Shown in pieces: positions 49,238 through 59,900 of a DNA stretch of 64,000 bases. Position 1 is the first letter of the stretch, and every line of letters begins with the position of its first letter. Made by a program: the position numbers and the translations under genes. Where the stretch lies: positions 1,116,001 through 1,180,000 of the forward strand of contig CP012812.1 in assembly GCA_001936135.1 (NCBI GenBank), in the 5' to 3' direction. Origin of the DNA: Saccharomycopsis fibuligera x Saccharomycopsis cf. fibuligera (Eukaryota > Ascomycota > Saccharomycetes > Ascoideales > Saccharomycopsidaceae). The notes beneath the pieces are model-generated. The model searched no databases, was not told where the DNA came from, and worked only from the letters and a program-made list of their open reading frames with translations.

Positions 49238-52200
49238 TTAATTCCATTTTCCCTGGTTCCGGCCGCCTCTGCTGTCACCTTTGTTGCCATTATGTGGGCC
49301 ATTGTAGTTATTGTTATCGTAGTTCTCATAGTTATTGTTATTTCTGCCTTTGTACTTGTTGGAAAACTTCTTGGACTTATTCTTGTACGAACCTCGGCCA
49401 TTGTAATTTTCTCTGGCATTTGACCCATCAAAGCTGTTATAGCCGGACTGGTTGTTGTAATTGCTACCAGAATAACTGTTGCCAGTATAACTACTTCCAG
49501 AGTAACTATTACTAGAATAATTACTGCTGCGTCCATAAGCACCGGAAGAGCCTCCAGAATTATTGTAATCACCAAGACTATTGTAATTACTAGGTTTATT
49601 ATAGTTGCTTGGGTTGTTGATGTGACTTGGGTTGTTGACGTTACTTGGGTAATTTCCATAACTATTAGAATCACTATTTTTATTACCGTTGCTGCCGTTA
49701 AAGTTGACGGGCTTTTGTGCAGCAGCCGCATTGATATTACTAAGAATATCCAATAATGGATTTGCACCAGGAGGCGTTGGTGTGTTACCTAACGGAACTG
49801 AAGCCAATGGAGCTAAGTTGGGATTGATAGCGTTATTATTGAGGTCAGCTACTGGGTTAAATGGTGTCACATTGGATATATTGTTCATGCTTTGGCCGGC
49901 TTGAGGCAGAGTGTTATTAGCAGGGCTAATATTATTATTGTTATTGGATGTTAACGTAGAAAGGATATTAGTAAGGGTGCCAAAATCAATATTATTAGAA
50001 GGAGGCAGTGCAGATACACCAGGACTCTTGTTAACGTTGCTATCATTAGTTGCAAAAGTAGTTGATGAATCACCCACAGCACCATTTGACGTAGCAACTT
50101 TGCGGTTATAGCCGTAAGAGGAGGCAGGTGCATTTCTGGTACCCTCACCCTGTTGCAACGGAAGCTTACCACTGCGCTTTGGAATAGGAATATCATTCGA
50201 ATTCAACGGCTTATTAGAAGAATAAATTGTTGGCATAGGTCTTCCAGTAGGTTTCGGTCCTGTTTTGGCCATGATACCTGACTTACCCATTTTTGATTTC
50301 TGTGTGTTAAATAACGATGAACCTTTACGCTTAACCCCCTTGCTGCCACTTTCACTTTTAGCAGCTTCAGTAGAAACACCGTCTGCTGAATTTTGCTTTC
50401 CTTCACCATAATCAAGTTCCACTTGTTTATGTGATTTCTGCGACTTCTTCTTTTTCTTCTTTGGTTTTGATTTGGAGTTCAGTTCATCGCCGCCTTCTAC
50501 TTCAGTAATTTTCTTCAGTTGGCTATCATTATATGTCGGTTCCCTAATATTCTTAAGAAATCCAGGGAAAGCTTTAGTAACAAAATGTCTGGATTCTGCA
50601 TCATCAATTAAATCACCCCAGACCTTATTTCTGCATAAGGACTCCTTATGTCCCAATACCCATAACGTAGTTCTAGCACGAGTAAGACCGACATTCATTC
50701 TTCTAACGTCTGCTAAGAAACCAACCCCTGATGCACCATTTGCACGCACACAAGACATAATAATGACTTCCTTTTCTTGACCTTGAAAACCATCCACAGT
50801 ATTAAAATCAATAGAATTCAAAATTGGCCTACCATAGTGCCGCACAAATACTCCTTTAATTTTGGATATTTGCTCCTTATAAGGTGAAATGATACCAATT
50901 TTTCCATCAATTGAGTCGTGATTTTTCACGGCAAGTCCTTCCAATTTTTGAACAAGTTCTAACGCAACCCGTGCTTCAACTGTATTGAAGAAAGACTTAG
51001 TTCTAGAATCTTGCTCTTGTTTACCAACAATATTGAAAAATCGGTAAGGACTAAGTGGATAGTCTGAGTGCCATTTTCTTTTATTAAGGACTGCCATACC
51101 ATCACCGTCAATCAAACGCGAATCATAAAATTCTTTACTCGGGAATCTTGAAATATCAGGATGCATACGATACTGAACATTTAATAAATAGACTGAATTT
51201 GGATGTGTTCTCTGCATACGAACAAACAAACTTTGTTCATAATTGAAAGAAGCTGCAGCTTGAGATAAAACCGTTGGTGGCAATTGATTAGGATCACCCA
51301 CCATGATACATCTTTCACAACCATATCTCAATGGAATAATTGCAGACAATTCAGTACATTGACATGCTTCATCAATAATGACTGTGTCACAAGTCAAATT
51401 CATGTCTTTAATGATTGAATGGGCTGAACCAGATAAAGTGGAGCAAATAATATTAGCTTGAGATAAAATCTTATATTGAATATTTCTTTTCTCAATTTCT
51501 TTATTACGATAGGAAACGTACTGTTTTTCCCGTTGTTCATCAAGCTTTCTACCCAATTCATTTTTTCGCTTCAAGACTTCACGCAACTTAATCTGTAATT
51601 GAACAGCTTTGTCCTCCGGCAAGTTATCTTGATTAAGCTGTTGTCTGATTTGATCCCTTTCTTGAAGACATTGATTATGCTGACCACGTATACTTGAATC
51701 TGGAACTGATGTATCATCTTCTCTCTTTCCTAATTCCTTATCTACTTGTTCTTCTAATGTGAGATCCTTAACTGCGGCATTGATAGCGTCACTTCGACCT
51801 AATCTCACAACAGAAGGTTTGAATTCTTTACCATTGGAGTCTTTAATATTTGAACGTAAACGAAGAACAAGTTCATCAACAGCAGCATTACTAGGCGCAC
51901 AAATCAAAATCTTCTGTTTGATTGGTGCAACTTCTATCAGCGCAGGTTTTTTAACTCCCGCAGCAGAGCCAGGTATTTCAATTTTATTAGAAGCATCACT
52001 GGCCGACAAGATATAGCCTACAATACCAAGAATAGTTTTAGTTTTACCAGTACCTGGTGGACCTTGGATCAATGAAAAACCTTTACTGTGAACAGATCCC
52101 GCTATAGCAGCTGCTTGTGATTTGTTAACATTAAATGATTTAATCATCTTCTGGATCAGATCTTGCTCAATACTATGTAAGTGGGATGGATTGGCTCGTA

Positions 52201-55200
52201 TAATTGAGCTCATTAAATCATACCACGGTAAGCCGAAAAGTGAGGAGTATTCTCTTTCGATAGTAGTCATTTGAATGACTTTCATGGCAACCAACGATGT
52301 TTGTGGCGTAAATAATGGTACCATTGGATTATTACTTGGCAGCACTCTAAGAGTAACATCAGCATAATCGCTGTTCACAGATTTGATTTCCATAACTTTA
52401 GCAAAGCAGTTAAGAGGAGACTCCTGCATTTGCTTTTGAGAGACTGACGCAGCGTCTGTAGAATCCTTGATGTATGCAAGAACAAGCAAATCAGATTCAC
52501 CAATTTTTCTGTCAGACAAGAGCGATTTTTTAACTGAAGTATAAACATCAAAGAAATTATCAACTGAACTTCTTGTACCTACGAGTAACTCAAATGGCCT
52601 TTCTTGAGAAAGTTGACGGGACTGACAAATAGATTGCCAACATTCAAGTAAAAGTAATGGTTCGAATACCTTTTGATATTCTTGAGGATTAGCAAATGAA
52701 TCAACGACTGGTCTATATTTGTGGGACTGCAGATCAGGGAACTCAGCAGTTCTGCTGTATGACCAATTGAGAATATTCTTATAAAGAGGATTCATGCTAA
52801 CATTCAATCTTTTTCTCATGTTCATTTCTTTTCTCTTTTGTTCATCAATCATTGTTGCAGCAGTTGGTCGCTTCAAATTTGATGATTTCAAATGTGGCAA
52901 TTTATCCATTAGAGTAGTCTTTGTCTTGCCTTTCTTTGATTTCATAAAAAGTTCACGAGCAGCTTCGTTAGAATCAGAGCCAGATTCATCATCAGAATCA
53001 GAATCAACTTTCTTGGCTTTCTTACTATGGAATCCAGGTTTACTTGGTGGATGAATAACAGGAGGCGTGCTAGAACCAACACGTGAAGCGGTACTGTTTC
53101 TACTCTGTCTAATACTTTGCTTAAGCCTGTCAATTTTTGAAAGTTCACTTGGAGTAGGAGCTGATGTTGTCTTAGGGGTGCCTAAGCGGGAAGAAGCGGT
53201 AGGAGTAGGACTGATGGAAGATTTTCCGCTAGCAGTAGGTGATATCACATGTACCAGATTCTTCTCTCTCTTGTATTCTTCGGATTCTGCGATAATCCTG
53301 TCTACCAATTCTTCATTGAAACTTTTGGCTCTACTCAAAATTTCGGTGACTTGTTCCAAAGTCAATTTATTATTGAATTTCTTTGCCTTGCACCCGTATT
53401 TTGCTAATAATTCAATAACCTCATCATTAAATGCTAAATTTAACTCAGTAGCCAAATCAACGGTTTTGAATATCAAATCAACACATAACTTAAGTAATGC
53501 TGCATCACTTAGTCTAAGCCAGACTAACATTGATTTGAAAGAATCCAAAATTTTTTGAAACAATAACTTTTCAATTTTGCCTTTGGATTCAGGCTGGTCA
53601 AGTAAAAGAAATGTGGTTGTATTTTTAAAACTTCTCAAAATAAAATGACTCAAATCTAAGGTATCTCTCGTGAATTCAATTAAATCTTTTGCGTGATATG
53701 CCGTAGCCCAACCAAGAGTGCCTTTGTATATAAAAACAAGGAAATCCCAACACTGATTCCAAAATTTTTGCATAAACTCTTTATTTGAGGAACCCGCAAA
53801 TTTGGACTGATTTGCCAAAATTCCCTTCATCGGATCATTTGCTGCATTAATGACATCCATCATAACTCTTACAGCTCTTGGACATGGTTCAAAAAAGCCA
53901 CACAATATTATTCTTGACAAACTCTTGGTTATGGAGTTCAAAGAAAACTCAAAATTTTCTTGCAAAATACTCACAATACCTTCATATCTGCCTGTGCTAT
54001 CGTAAGCCTCATAAAGAATAGAAGTTGCACTTTGTGAGATTTCTGATTCAGGAGACAATATACAAGACCAAAGGCCATCTAAAGCATCAGCATTTCGCAA
54101 AATTGCTCTCACTTCTGCTTGGTCAACCACCAAAAACATAGAAAGCAAGGAGTTCAAGTACTTGAGTATTACTTCATATTGACCTGCATTTTTCTTATCG
54201 GTCTTCACCAGAAGAATGCCTGGAATGCCCTTAAGAGCGGAAAGTAAACTGGTCATCAAAAAATTTTGACTCGCTGTCCGCGTAACGGCACCTTTGAAAC
54301 TACTTTGAGTAATTTTCTCCCACATTAAGGATGAAAAAGGTGCGAGTGATGATGGTTCACCTTTGTATGAATTATAACTGTTCTGAGAAAAGTTCAAAAT
54401 ATCAAACTGAATGCAATGGGAGACTAATTTTATGCATGAATTTCTTAGAAAGGTAAAGTTACTGTCATTATTATATTCGGAGTTCAGGTCAAATGAGGTA
54501 CTGATAAAAAGACCACTGTGTTTATCTACTAAGTTTCTGGCCTCAACTCTAACTAATAAATCAACAGTGAAGTTGATATTGTGGAGCATAACTTGTAGGT
54601 CGAGACATTTGGTTAAAAGATCACAAGCAATTGATATGAGCAAACTTTTGGTGAAACTCGGTATTAGGATCTGTTTGTCAGTAGATAGTTTAATAAACCA
54701 GTCTGCAATTCTAGTACCAGCAGTTTGTTGCTGCGTGTCCGCCAAGGAGTTGAAAAGTGCGTTGATCCAATAGAGCAAATCATTCAAATTAGCATCCAAA
54801 TCATTTTCCAGAATCTTAAACTGACCTTGATTGTTATTCAACTCTATCATGAACTTCAAGTAGTATGGATTGCCAAAAATTGTATCTAAAAAATTGCTAA
54901 AAGTTTCTGGGGAAGTGATAGTCCAAAAGGTATTGCTTAATCTAACCAAAAAAGCATTAAATGCTCTCAAAATGTATGGTAATGACTGTTTCTGGTATGA
55001 CATGATTTGATTGGTAATTACTCTCCCCAAAGGAACCAACTTGTAGGAGAAATATTGTTGAACATTTGACATTGTACTTGGCGCCTGGAGTTTTTGAAGT
55101 ATTGTATCTTTAGTACATGCATTAATTATTGGAATCAAATTTCTCCAGAACCGTATACAGGTCTCATCGCTGTAGAAATTAGGAGATTGGATGGCGTATA

Positions 55201-55954
55201 GATGAATTTCATATTCTTCTTCTAATGCAGCATTAAATTCTATTGGCTCTATCTTTTTATTTTTGGAAACCTCCATCAAACTGTCAAGAGCCCACTTCTT
55301 TTCTAACTCCGAGCCTTCAAATAGTAAATATATCACTCCCGGAGTTAGTTTGCTCGATAACTTGAATGGTGTGTTGCTCTCAACCAAGTATTTGAAGACA
55401 GCTGAAAACACTGATCTAAGTTCAGAATCAACTCTAAGCATCCCTGGACCGCAAAGGCATTCGATTAAAGCAAGCATCACTTTTTCGTTTAATATGAGCG
55501 AGCTATTCATTGTATTTCCAGAATTTGAACTGATTTCCTGAACTGCAGCATTTAAGGTCGGTACTAATCTGCTGGACTCCCATATGGAGATCATCTCCAA
55601 GAACTTCGACACAGACTCGTAGTCAAGGCCTCTTGCCACTAAAAACTTCTCCCTTAACTTAGCTTTGCCTTGATGGAACATGAATATACATTTTTGGCAG
55701 TTGTTTAAGTAGCTACTTATTTTCTGTTTGTACCAGGTTAGCGCATCAGAATCTGGAAACGAAAACAAAATAAGGGCATGAACTCCAGCATAGTAACCAT
55801 CAGCGTCGCAAAACAAGTGTTTATCTACAGGGAAGCTGGCTATATAATCAAAGCACTTTTGGATAGTAGCCTCTTGTAGTTGATCATCTTCTGGCTTCTG
55901 ATGGGAGCTTTCAATTAACTGTTTGAGTTCCTCAAGCAGAGTGGCATCTGTCAT
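49238..55954 (-). CDS. SEN1: Sen1, superfamily 1 RNA/DNA helicase of transcription termination
   Basis: Sen1 works with Nrd1 and Nab3 to end short non-coding RNA polymerase II transcripts and resolves R-loops. The 2238-residue length equals S. cerevisiae Sen1 (2231). Residues about 1-900 are the helical N-terminal domain. A charged Ser-rich linker, about 930-1050, precedes the core. The helicase has Walker A in LIQGPPGTGKTKTILGIVGY near 1295-1303, CAPSNAAVDELVLRLRS, motif II as IIDEACQCTELSAIIPLRYG near 1524, GDPNQLPPTVLSQAAA, QYRMHPDISRFPS, SIDFNTVDGFQGQEKEVIIM and MNVGLTRARTTLWVLGH. The C-terminal tail from about 1890 has a Lys-rich, nuclear-signal-like stretch (KPKKKKKKSQKSHK) and then an Asn/Gly/Ser/Tyr-rich prion-like region with short repeats. 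The start is the first ATG. Codon 1075 is CTG. Confidence 0.97.
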   Translation of the reverse strand: MTDATLLEELKQLIESSHQKPEDDQLQEATIQKCFDYIASFPVDKHLFCDADGYYAGVHALILFSFPDSDALTWYKQKISSYLNNCQKCIFMFHQGKAKLREKFLVARGLDYESVSKFLEMISIWESSRLVPTLNAAVQEISSNSGNTMNSSLILNEKVMLALIECLCGPGMLRVDSELRSVFSAVFKYLVESNTPFKLSSKLTPGVIYLLFEGSELEKKWALDSLMEVSKNKKIEPIEFNAALEEEYEIHLYAIQSPNFYSDETCIRFWRNLIPIINACTKDTILQKLQAPSTMSNVQQYFSYKLVPLGRVITNQIMSYQKQSLPYILRAFNAFLVRLSNTFWTITSPETFSNFLDTIFGNPYYLKFMIELNNNQGQFKILENDLDANLNDLLYWINALFNSLADTQQQTAGTRIADWFIKLSTDKQILIPSFTKSLLISIACDLLTKCLDLQVMLHNINFTVDLLVRVEARNLVDKHSGLFISTSFDLNSEYNNDSNFTFLRNSCIKLVSHCIQFDILNFSQNSYNSYKGEPSSLAPFSSLMWEKITQSSFKGAVTRTASQNFLMTSLLSALKGIPGILLVKTDKKNAGQYEVILKYLNSLLSMFLVVDQAEVRAILRNADALDGLWSCILSPESEISQSATSILYEAYDSTGRYEGIVSILQENFEFSLNSITKSLSRIILCGFFEPCPRAVRVMMDVINAANDPMKGILANQSKFAGSSNKEFMQKFWNQCWDFLVFIYKGTLGWATAYHAKDLIEFTRDTLDLSHFILRSFKNTTTFLLLDQPESKGKIEKLLFQKILDSFKSMLVWLRLSDAALLKLCVDLIFKTVDLATELNLAFNDEVIELLAKYGCKAKKFNNKLTLEQVTEILSRAKSFNEELVDRIIAESEEYKREKNLVHVISPTASGKSSISPTPTASSRLGTPKTTSAPTPSELSKIDRLKQSIRQSRNSTASRVGSSTPPVIHPPSKPGFHSKKAKKVDSDSDDESGSDSNEAARELFMKSKKGKTKTTLMDKLPHLKSSNLKRPTAATMIDEQKRKEMNMRKRLNVSMNPLYKNILNWSYSRTAEFPDLQSHKYRPVVDSFANPQEYQKVFEPLLLLECWQSICQSRQLSQERPFELLVGTRSSVDNFFDVYTSVKKSLLSDRKIGESDLLVLAYIKDSTDAASVSQKQMQESPLNCFAKVMEIKSVNSDYADVTLRVLPSNNPMVPLFTPQTSLVAMKVIQMTTIEREYSSLFGLPWYDLMSSIIRANPSHLHSIEQDLIQKMIKSFNVNKSQAAAIAGSVHSKGFSLIQGPPGTGKTKTILGIVGYILSASDASNKIEIPGSAAGVKKPALIEVAPIKQKILICAPSNAAVDELVLRLRSNIKDSNGKEFKPSVVRLGRSDAINAAVKDLTLEEQVDKELGKREDDTSVPDSSIRGQHNQCLQERDQIRQQLNQDNLPEDKAVQLQIKLREVLKRKNELGRKLDEQREKQYVSYRNKEIEKRNIQYKILSQANIICSTLSGSAHSIIKDMNLTCDTVIIDEACQCTELSAIIPLRYGCERCIMVGDPNQLPPTVLSQAAASFNYEQSLFVRMQRTHPNSVYLLNVQYRMHPDISRFPSKEFYDSRLIDGDGMAVLNKRKWHSDYPLSPYRFFNIVGKQEQDSRTKSFFNTVEARVALELVQKLEGLAVKNHDSIDGKIGIISPYKEQISKIKGVFVRHYGRPILNSIDFNTVDGFQGQEKEVIIMSCVRANGASGVGFLADVRRMNVGLTRARTTLWVLGHKESLCRNKVWGDLIDDAESRHFVTKAFPGFLKNIREPTYNDSQLKKITEVEGGDELNSKSKPKKKKKKSQKSHKQVELDYGEGKQNSADGVSTEAAKSESGSKGVKRKGSSLFNTQKSKMGKSGIMAKTGPKPTGRPMPTIYSSNKPLNSNDIPIPKRSGKLPLQQGEGTRNAPASSYGYNRKVATSNGAVGDSSTTFATNDSNVNKSPGVSALPPSNNIDFGTLTNILSTLTSNNNNNISPANNTLPQAGQSMNNISNVTPFNPVADLNNNAINPNLAPLASVPLGNTPTPPGANPLLDILSNINAAAAQKPVNFNGSNGNKNSDSNSYGNYPSNVNNPSHINNPSNYNKPSNYNSLGDYNNSGGSSGAYGRSSNYSSNSYSGSSYTGNSYSGSNYNNQSGYNSFDGSNARENYNGRGSYKNKSKKFSNKYKGRNNNNYENYDNNNYNGPHNGNKGDSRGGRNQGKWN

Positions 55955-56974
55955 GGCATTCGGAATTCAAAGATGCGAATAGAAACAGAAACGAATTGGG
56001 ATGGAATAAAGTGAAAAGAGTTATTAAACCACGCAGTTGAAAAGATGATAATGATGCTTTTCTTCTCGATGAGATTTCCCTTCAACACTGTCCTTGCAAT
56101 ATGAGTTATGAAATAATTTTTGTGGATTGAAACACAAAATTTTTAATTTTTTTTATTTTTGATTTTGATTTTGATTTTCTGGAATACTTTTTTTTTTAAT
56201 TTTTTTTTTGGAATGACCGCGATCTGTGCGCGCACAGAACACCGAAAAAAGAAAAAGCAAATACTACCAGCACGCGTCAGTCCGTTCGTCTCCCAGTAGT
56301 TATCATAGTAAAACCGAGATGAGACGGTAAATATACTTACTTTGCTTCCAGGCACCTTCCAAAAAGAGGTTTAACTTCCATTTAAGTTACTCGTATGGCT
56401 GCGTAATATGTGATGCAAAGAGTGCGTATACTATTATAACTGATGCATGGATGGTGATTTGTTGAAGCCCTTAAACAAATAATAATAATCATCAGAAGCG
56501 AAACGCCTATACGTGACAAATCTGCTGAATAGCTACAATTGCATGCTTCCTGCTTTTTATCTAAATGATAGAATATAATATAACGAGATAACTGGAAAGA
56601 AACAACTGGATAAGGCAGAAAAAAAATATAAAGAATCTCATAAACTCGTCTCGGAAAAACACAAAAATAAAGCATCAAAGATTAAAAAGAAAAGAATAAA
56701 AAAAGGAGAAGGTGGAATTGAGAAAAAAAAAACTGTTAACGCATCTCATAACACAAAACACTGATAACAAAAAATTAAATGTAATTCTAGTACAGATATA
56801 ATACAAAAATGGCAAGTTGTATGAACTTGTACCAAAAATTAAAAAAGCCAAAAAAAGCTAAAAAATAAAAGACAAATGGCTGAATTGAAAAGAAAAAAAA
56901 AGAGAAAAAATAAATTATGAAATAAAAAGCAATTACGAGAATTGTAAAAATAACCTCCTGAGTAAAAAACAATA
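55955..56974. other. Spacer upstream of SEN1, downstream of the kinase gene
   Basis: About 1 kb, very A/T-rich, with mixed A/T tracts at 56136-56216. It holds the SEN1 promoter and the kinase 3' flank. Short frames here are low-complexity and not called. Confidence 0.4.
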
Positions 56975-59900
56975 CTAATTTTCCAAAGTTTGCACAATTT
57001 TATCAAGATCCCACCTTGAAGTGATTTCCTTAGTCAAACAACCTTTAATAATCTCAATAAGTTTAGGATCATTGCCACAAGCAACTTGCAAACACTGACT
57101 GTCATACTTGCCTCTAGAAATCATAGCTCTCAATCGGGGCTCAAAATTATGCTGAAAGGGCAATTTCCCGACTGCCATGGTATATGTCAACACCCCAAAT
57201 GCCCAAATATCCGCCATTGGGCCTAATGGAGGCGGATTAGGTAGTAAAATTTCAGGAGAAGCATATGGTAATGAGCCAATATGAGTATGTGGTAACGGTG
57301 TTTTATCGTTGCTTGGTTGCTCATTTTGTATGTAGTTAAAGATAATTGGCGATAAATTCAAAGTGGTGGAGGTTGGTGCTGGTCCATAATTTTTGCCAAA
57401 TGATGAAATTCCGATCGGGGTATCATCGTGGGTCAATGATTTGTCAAAGGCAATTTCATGCATCTTGTTGAATGAAACAGATAAGTTTTCTGACGATGAT
57501 GATTTGGGAATTTGCGGACGCTTTGGAATGTTTAAGGCGTCCTTAGTTGGAAGAGAACCACTACTACCCCTATTAAAAAAGCTGCTCGAAGTGGGTTGGC
57601 TAAAAGCGCTAAGTCTTGTGAAGGATGATCTAGCAGAAGACAAGGAGTTTTTCCTAGATCGTTCTGGGTCAATGTAAAAGCAGCTCATACCAAAATCGCA
57701 AATGAGAATATGGTTTTCAATTCTATTGGTAACTGGATTCACAATTTCATCAATCAAACAGTTTTCTAATTTAAGGTCACCATGAACAATACCATTATAA
57801 TGCATATAACTTATCCCATCTAAAATCTCCCAAATAAATTTTCTAATTAGCAATAAACGTTTTGATATAGCAATCGGAGAATTTGGATCATTGTAGTAAC
57901 CCCAATTGGAAACAATATCAAACAATGTACCACCATAGATCCGCGGTGTAATACAAAAAATAGCATAACTCGTTTCTTTAACAAAAAGCAATGGGAGTAA
58001 TCTTTTATGATTCAACAATTTCCAAATTTTAATTTCTTTTTTGAAACAGCGTCTAACAATTTCATTCTTGGTCTTCACAATCTTGATAGCTCGAACAAGC
58101 CTATGCGTCCCATCTGCAGAATTGACTGTAATTGTATTATCAGCCTCGTCCAAACTGTAACATTCTCTCACAATTCCCCAAGATCCGTATCCAATAATCT
58201 TACCTAGCTCATGGTTCATAACAATAGATCCCCTATCGTCAATATTGCGTCTTTTGGCATCTGGTGCTTTGTTCACTCTAGACAAAAACTTAGCAGCAGT
58301 GCTAGTGTTAGCGCTGGATTTTGCCGGTGTTTCATCACCATCTGTTTTCTTTGTAAAGCGCTTTTTAATCAATGATAATAGAAGTTTAGAATCAATCTTG
58401 TTATGTTCATCATTAGGTGGTAATAGTTCCAACAAAATTTTTCGTCTTTTGGAAAATGGTAATTGAAGGAAATCGTCCGGCAATTTGTCAATCAATTGCT
58501 CATAGTTGACTTTCTTCACATCGCCTTCTTTGTTATTAAACTTGCTGTTAACCGCTACTTTAATATCAGTATCAGCAATGCTGCTTACCGAAGGCGACGG
58601 CACCTCAGCTCTTACTTTTTCTTGCTCAGGGACGGCAACGTTCTGCGGTTTTGGTTCCATTTCAGAAATATTTGCAGTGCTAGTTTTATCGTGAAAATGG
58701 AACCCTTTGCTTCTAATATCACCAGAAAATTTGTCAGTAGCAAAATTTCGAAGCTTGTTTCTCAAATCATTGATAACTAACGGTGAAGATACAGATATAG
58801 AAGAAGATGTACTCGATGGAACACTATTTTCAATCACTGTTCCATATTCTAGTTTGACATTGCCTTTTGGAACGTTAGGTGAAATATTTAAAGCGGTAGG
58901 TGAGCCTTGTGACAGCAGATTGAGCATCGATGCGTTGCTGCTTGAATTGTAAGCATTTAGTCTAGAAAGGGCGCTACTGGAAATATTTCTTGCAGCACTA
59001 TCTAAAACAACAATTTCTGAGCTTTCCTTTGGTTTTGTATGGGCTCTTTCACCAAATTTTGCGTGTATTTCAAAGATTTTATCAGAATCGGTAGCTGAAG
59101 TTTTCAGGGAAACAGGGGAAGACGGAACAGAACCAGGAATTCTTTCGGTTGTATCCCTATTTAATTCGGAAGTCTGGGTAATAGATTTTCTATGAGAGCT
59201 TTGTAGAATCAGCTCCAAAGCCTTCTTCTTTTGGTTTAAGATATATTGAGGAACATTTTGAAACTTATCATGGCCTCCATATAAATTATTATAGTCATAA
59301 TCGTTAAAGTTAAGAATATCTTTCTTGTAATTAAGCAAGTTTTGATTAGTTGACTTGTAAGCTGAACTAACTAAGAAAGGGTCATTAGCAGGCCCACCAG
59401 TGCCATCCGTCTTATGTCTTGACAGTGGCTTTAAACTTTCTGACTCATTTTGCATCTCAATTTCCTTGAATGTATAGTCATGTGGTGCATCTGTTAGGAT
59501 TGGATTATGATCATGATTAGGAACTTCTAAAGTAAGTTCGTCCTGATTTTCAAAGCTCTTTACTAAGGCTATTTTCGGGGTTAAACTTTCGCGCTTATCG
59601 TGCACATGGCTTCCAATAAGCTGCAATTTATATGTCCTATTGTAATCTTCGCCGTCATCAAACCATTGACTAATACTTGTTTTGAAATCTAAGCCAGGAA
59701 TGTACTCATCTTCGCAACCAAGAATGCTTTCATAATTATGGTAAATCTCAACATTGGGATGTAAAAGTTGACCGCTTTGGACACCACTCTTTGTTGATGA
59801 GCCTGGATTCAAAAGCTCGAGAGTAGATGTGGAAATTTGATGAGTTTTAGCCAACCCAAATTCTTTATTATAAGAGTGTCTAGGCATAAATTTTGGTCTG

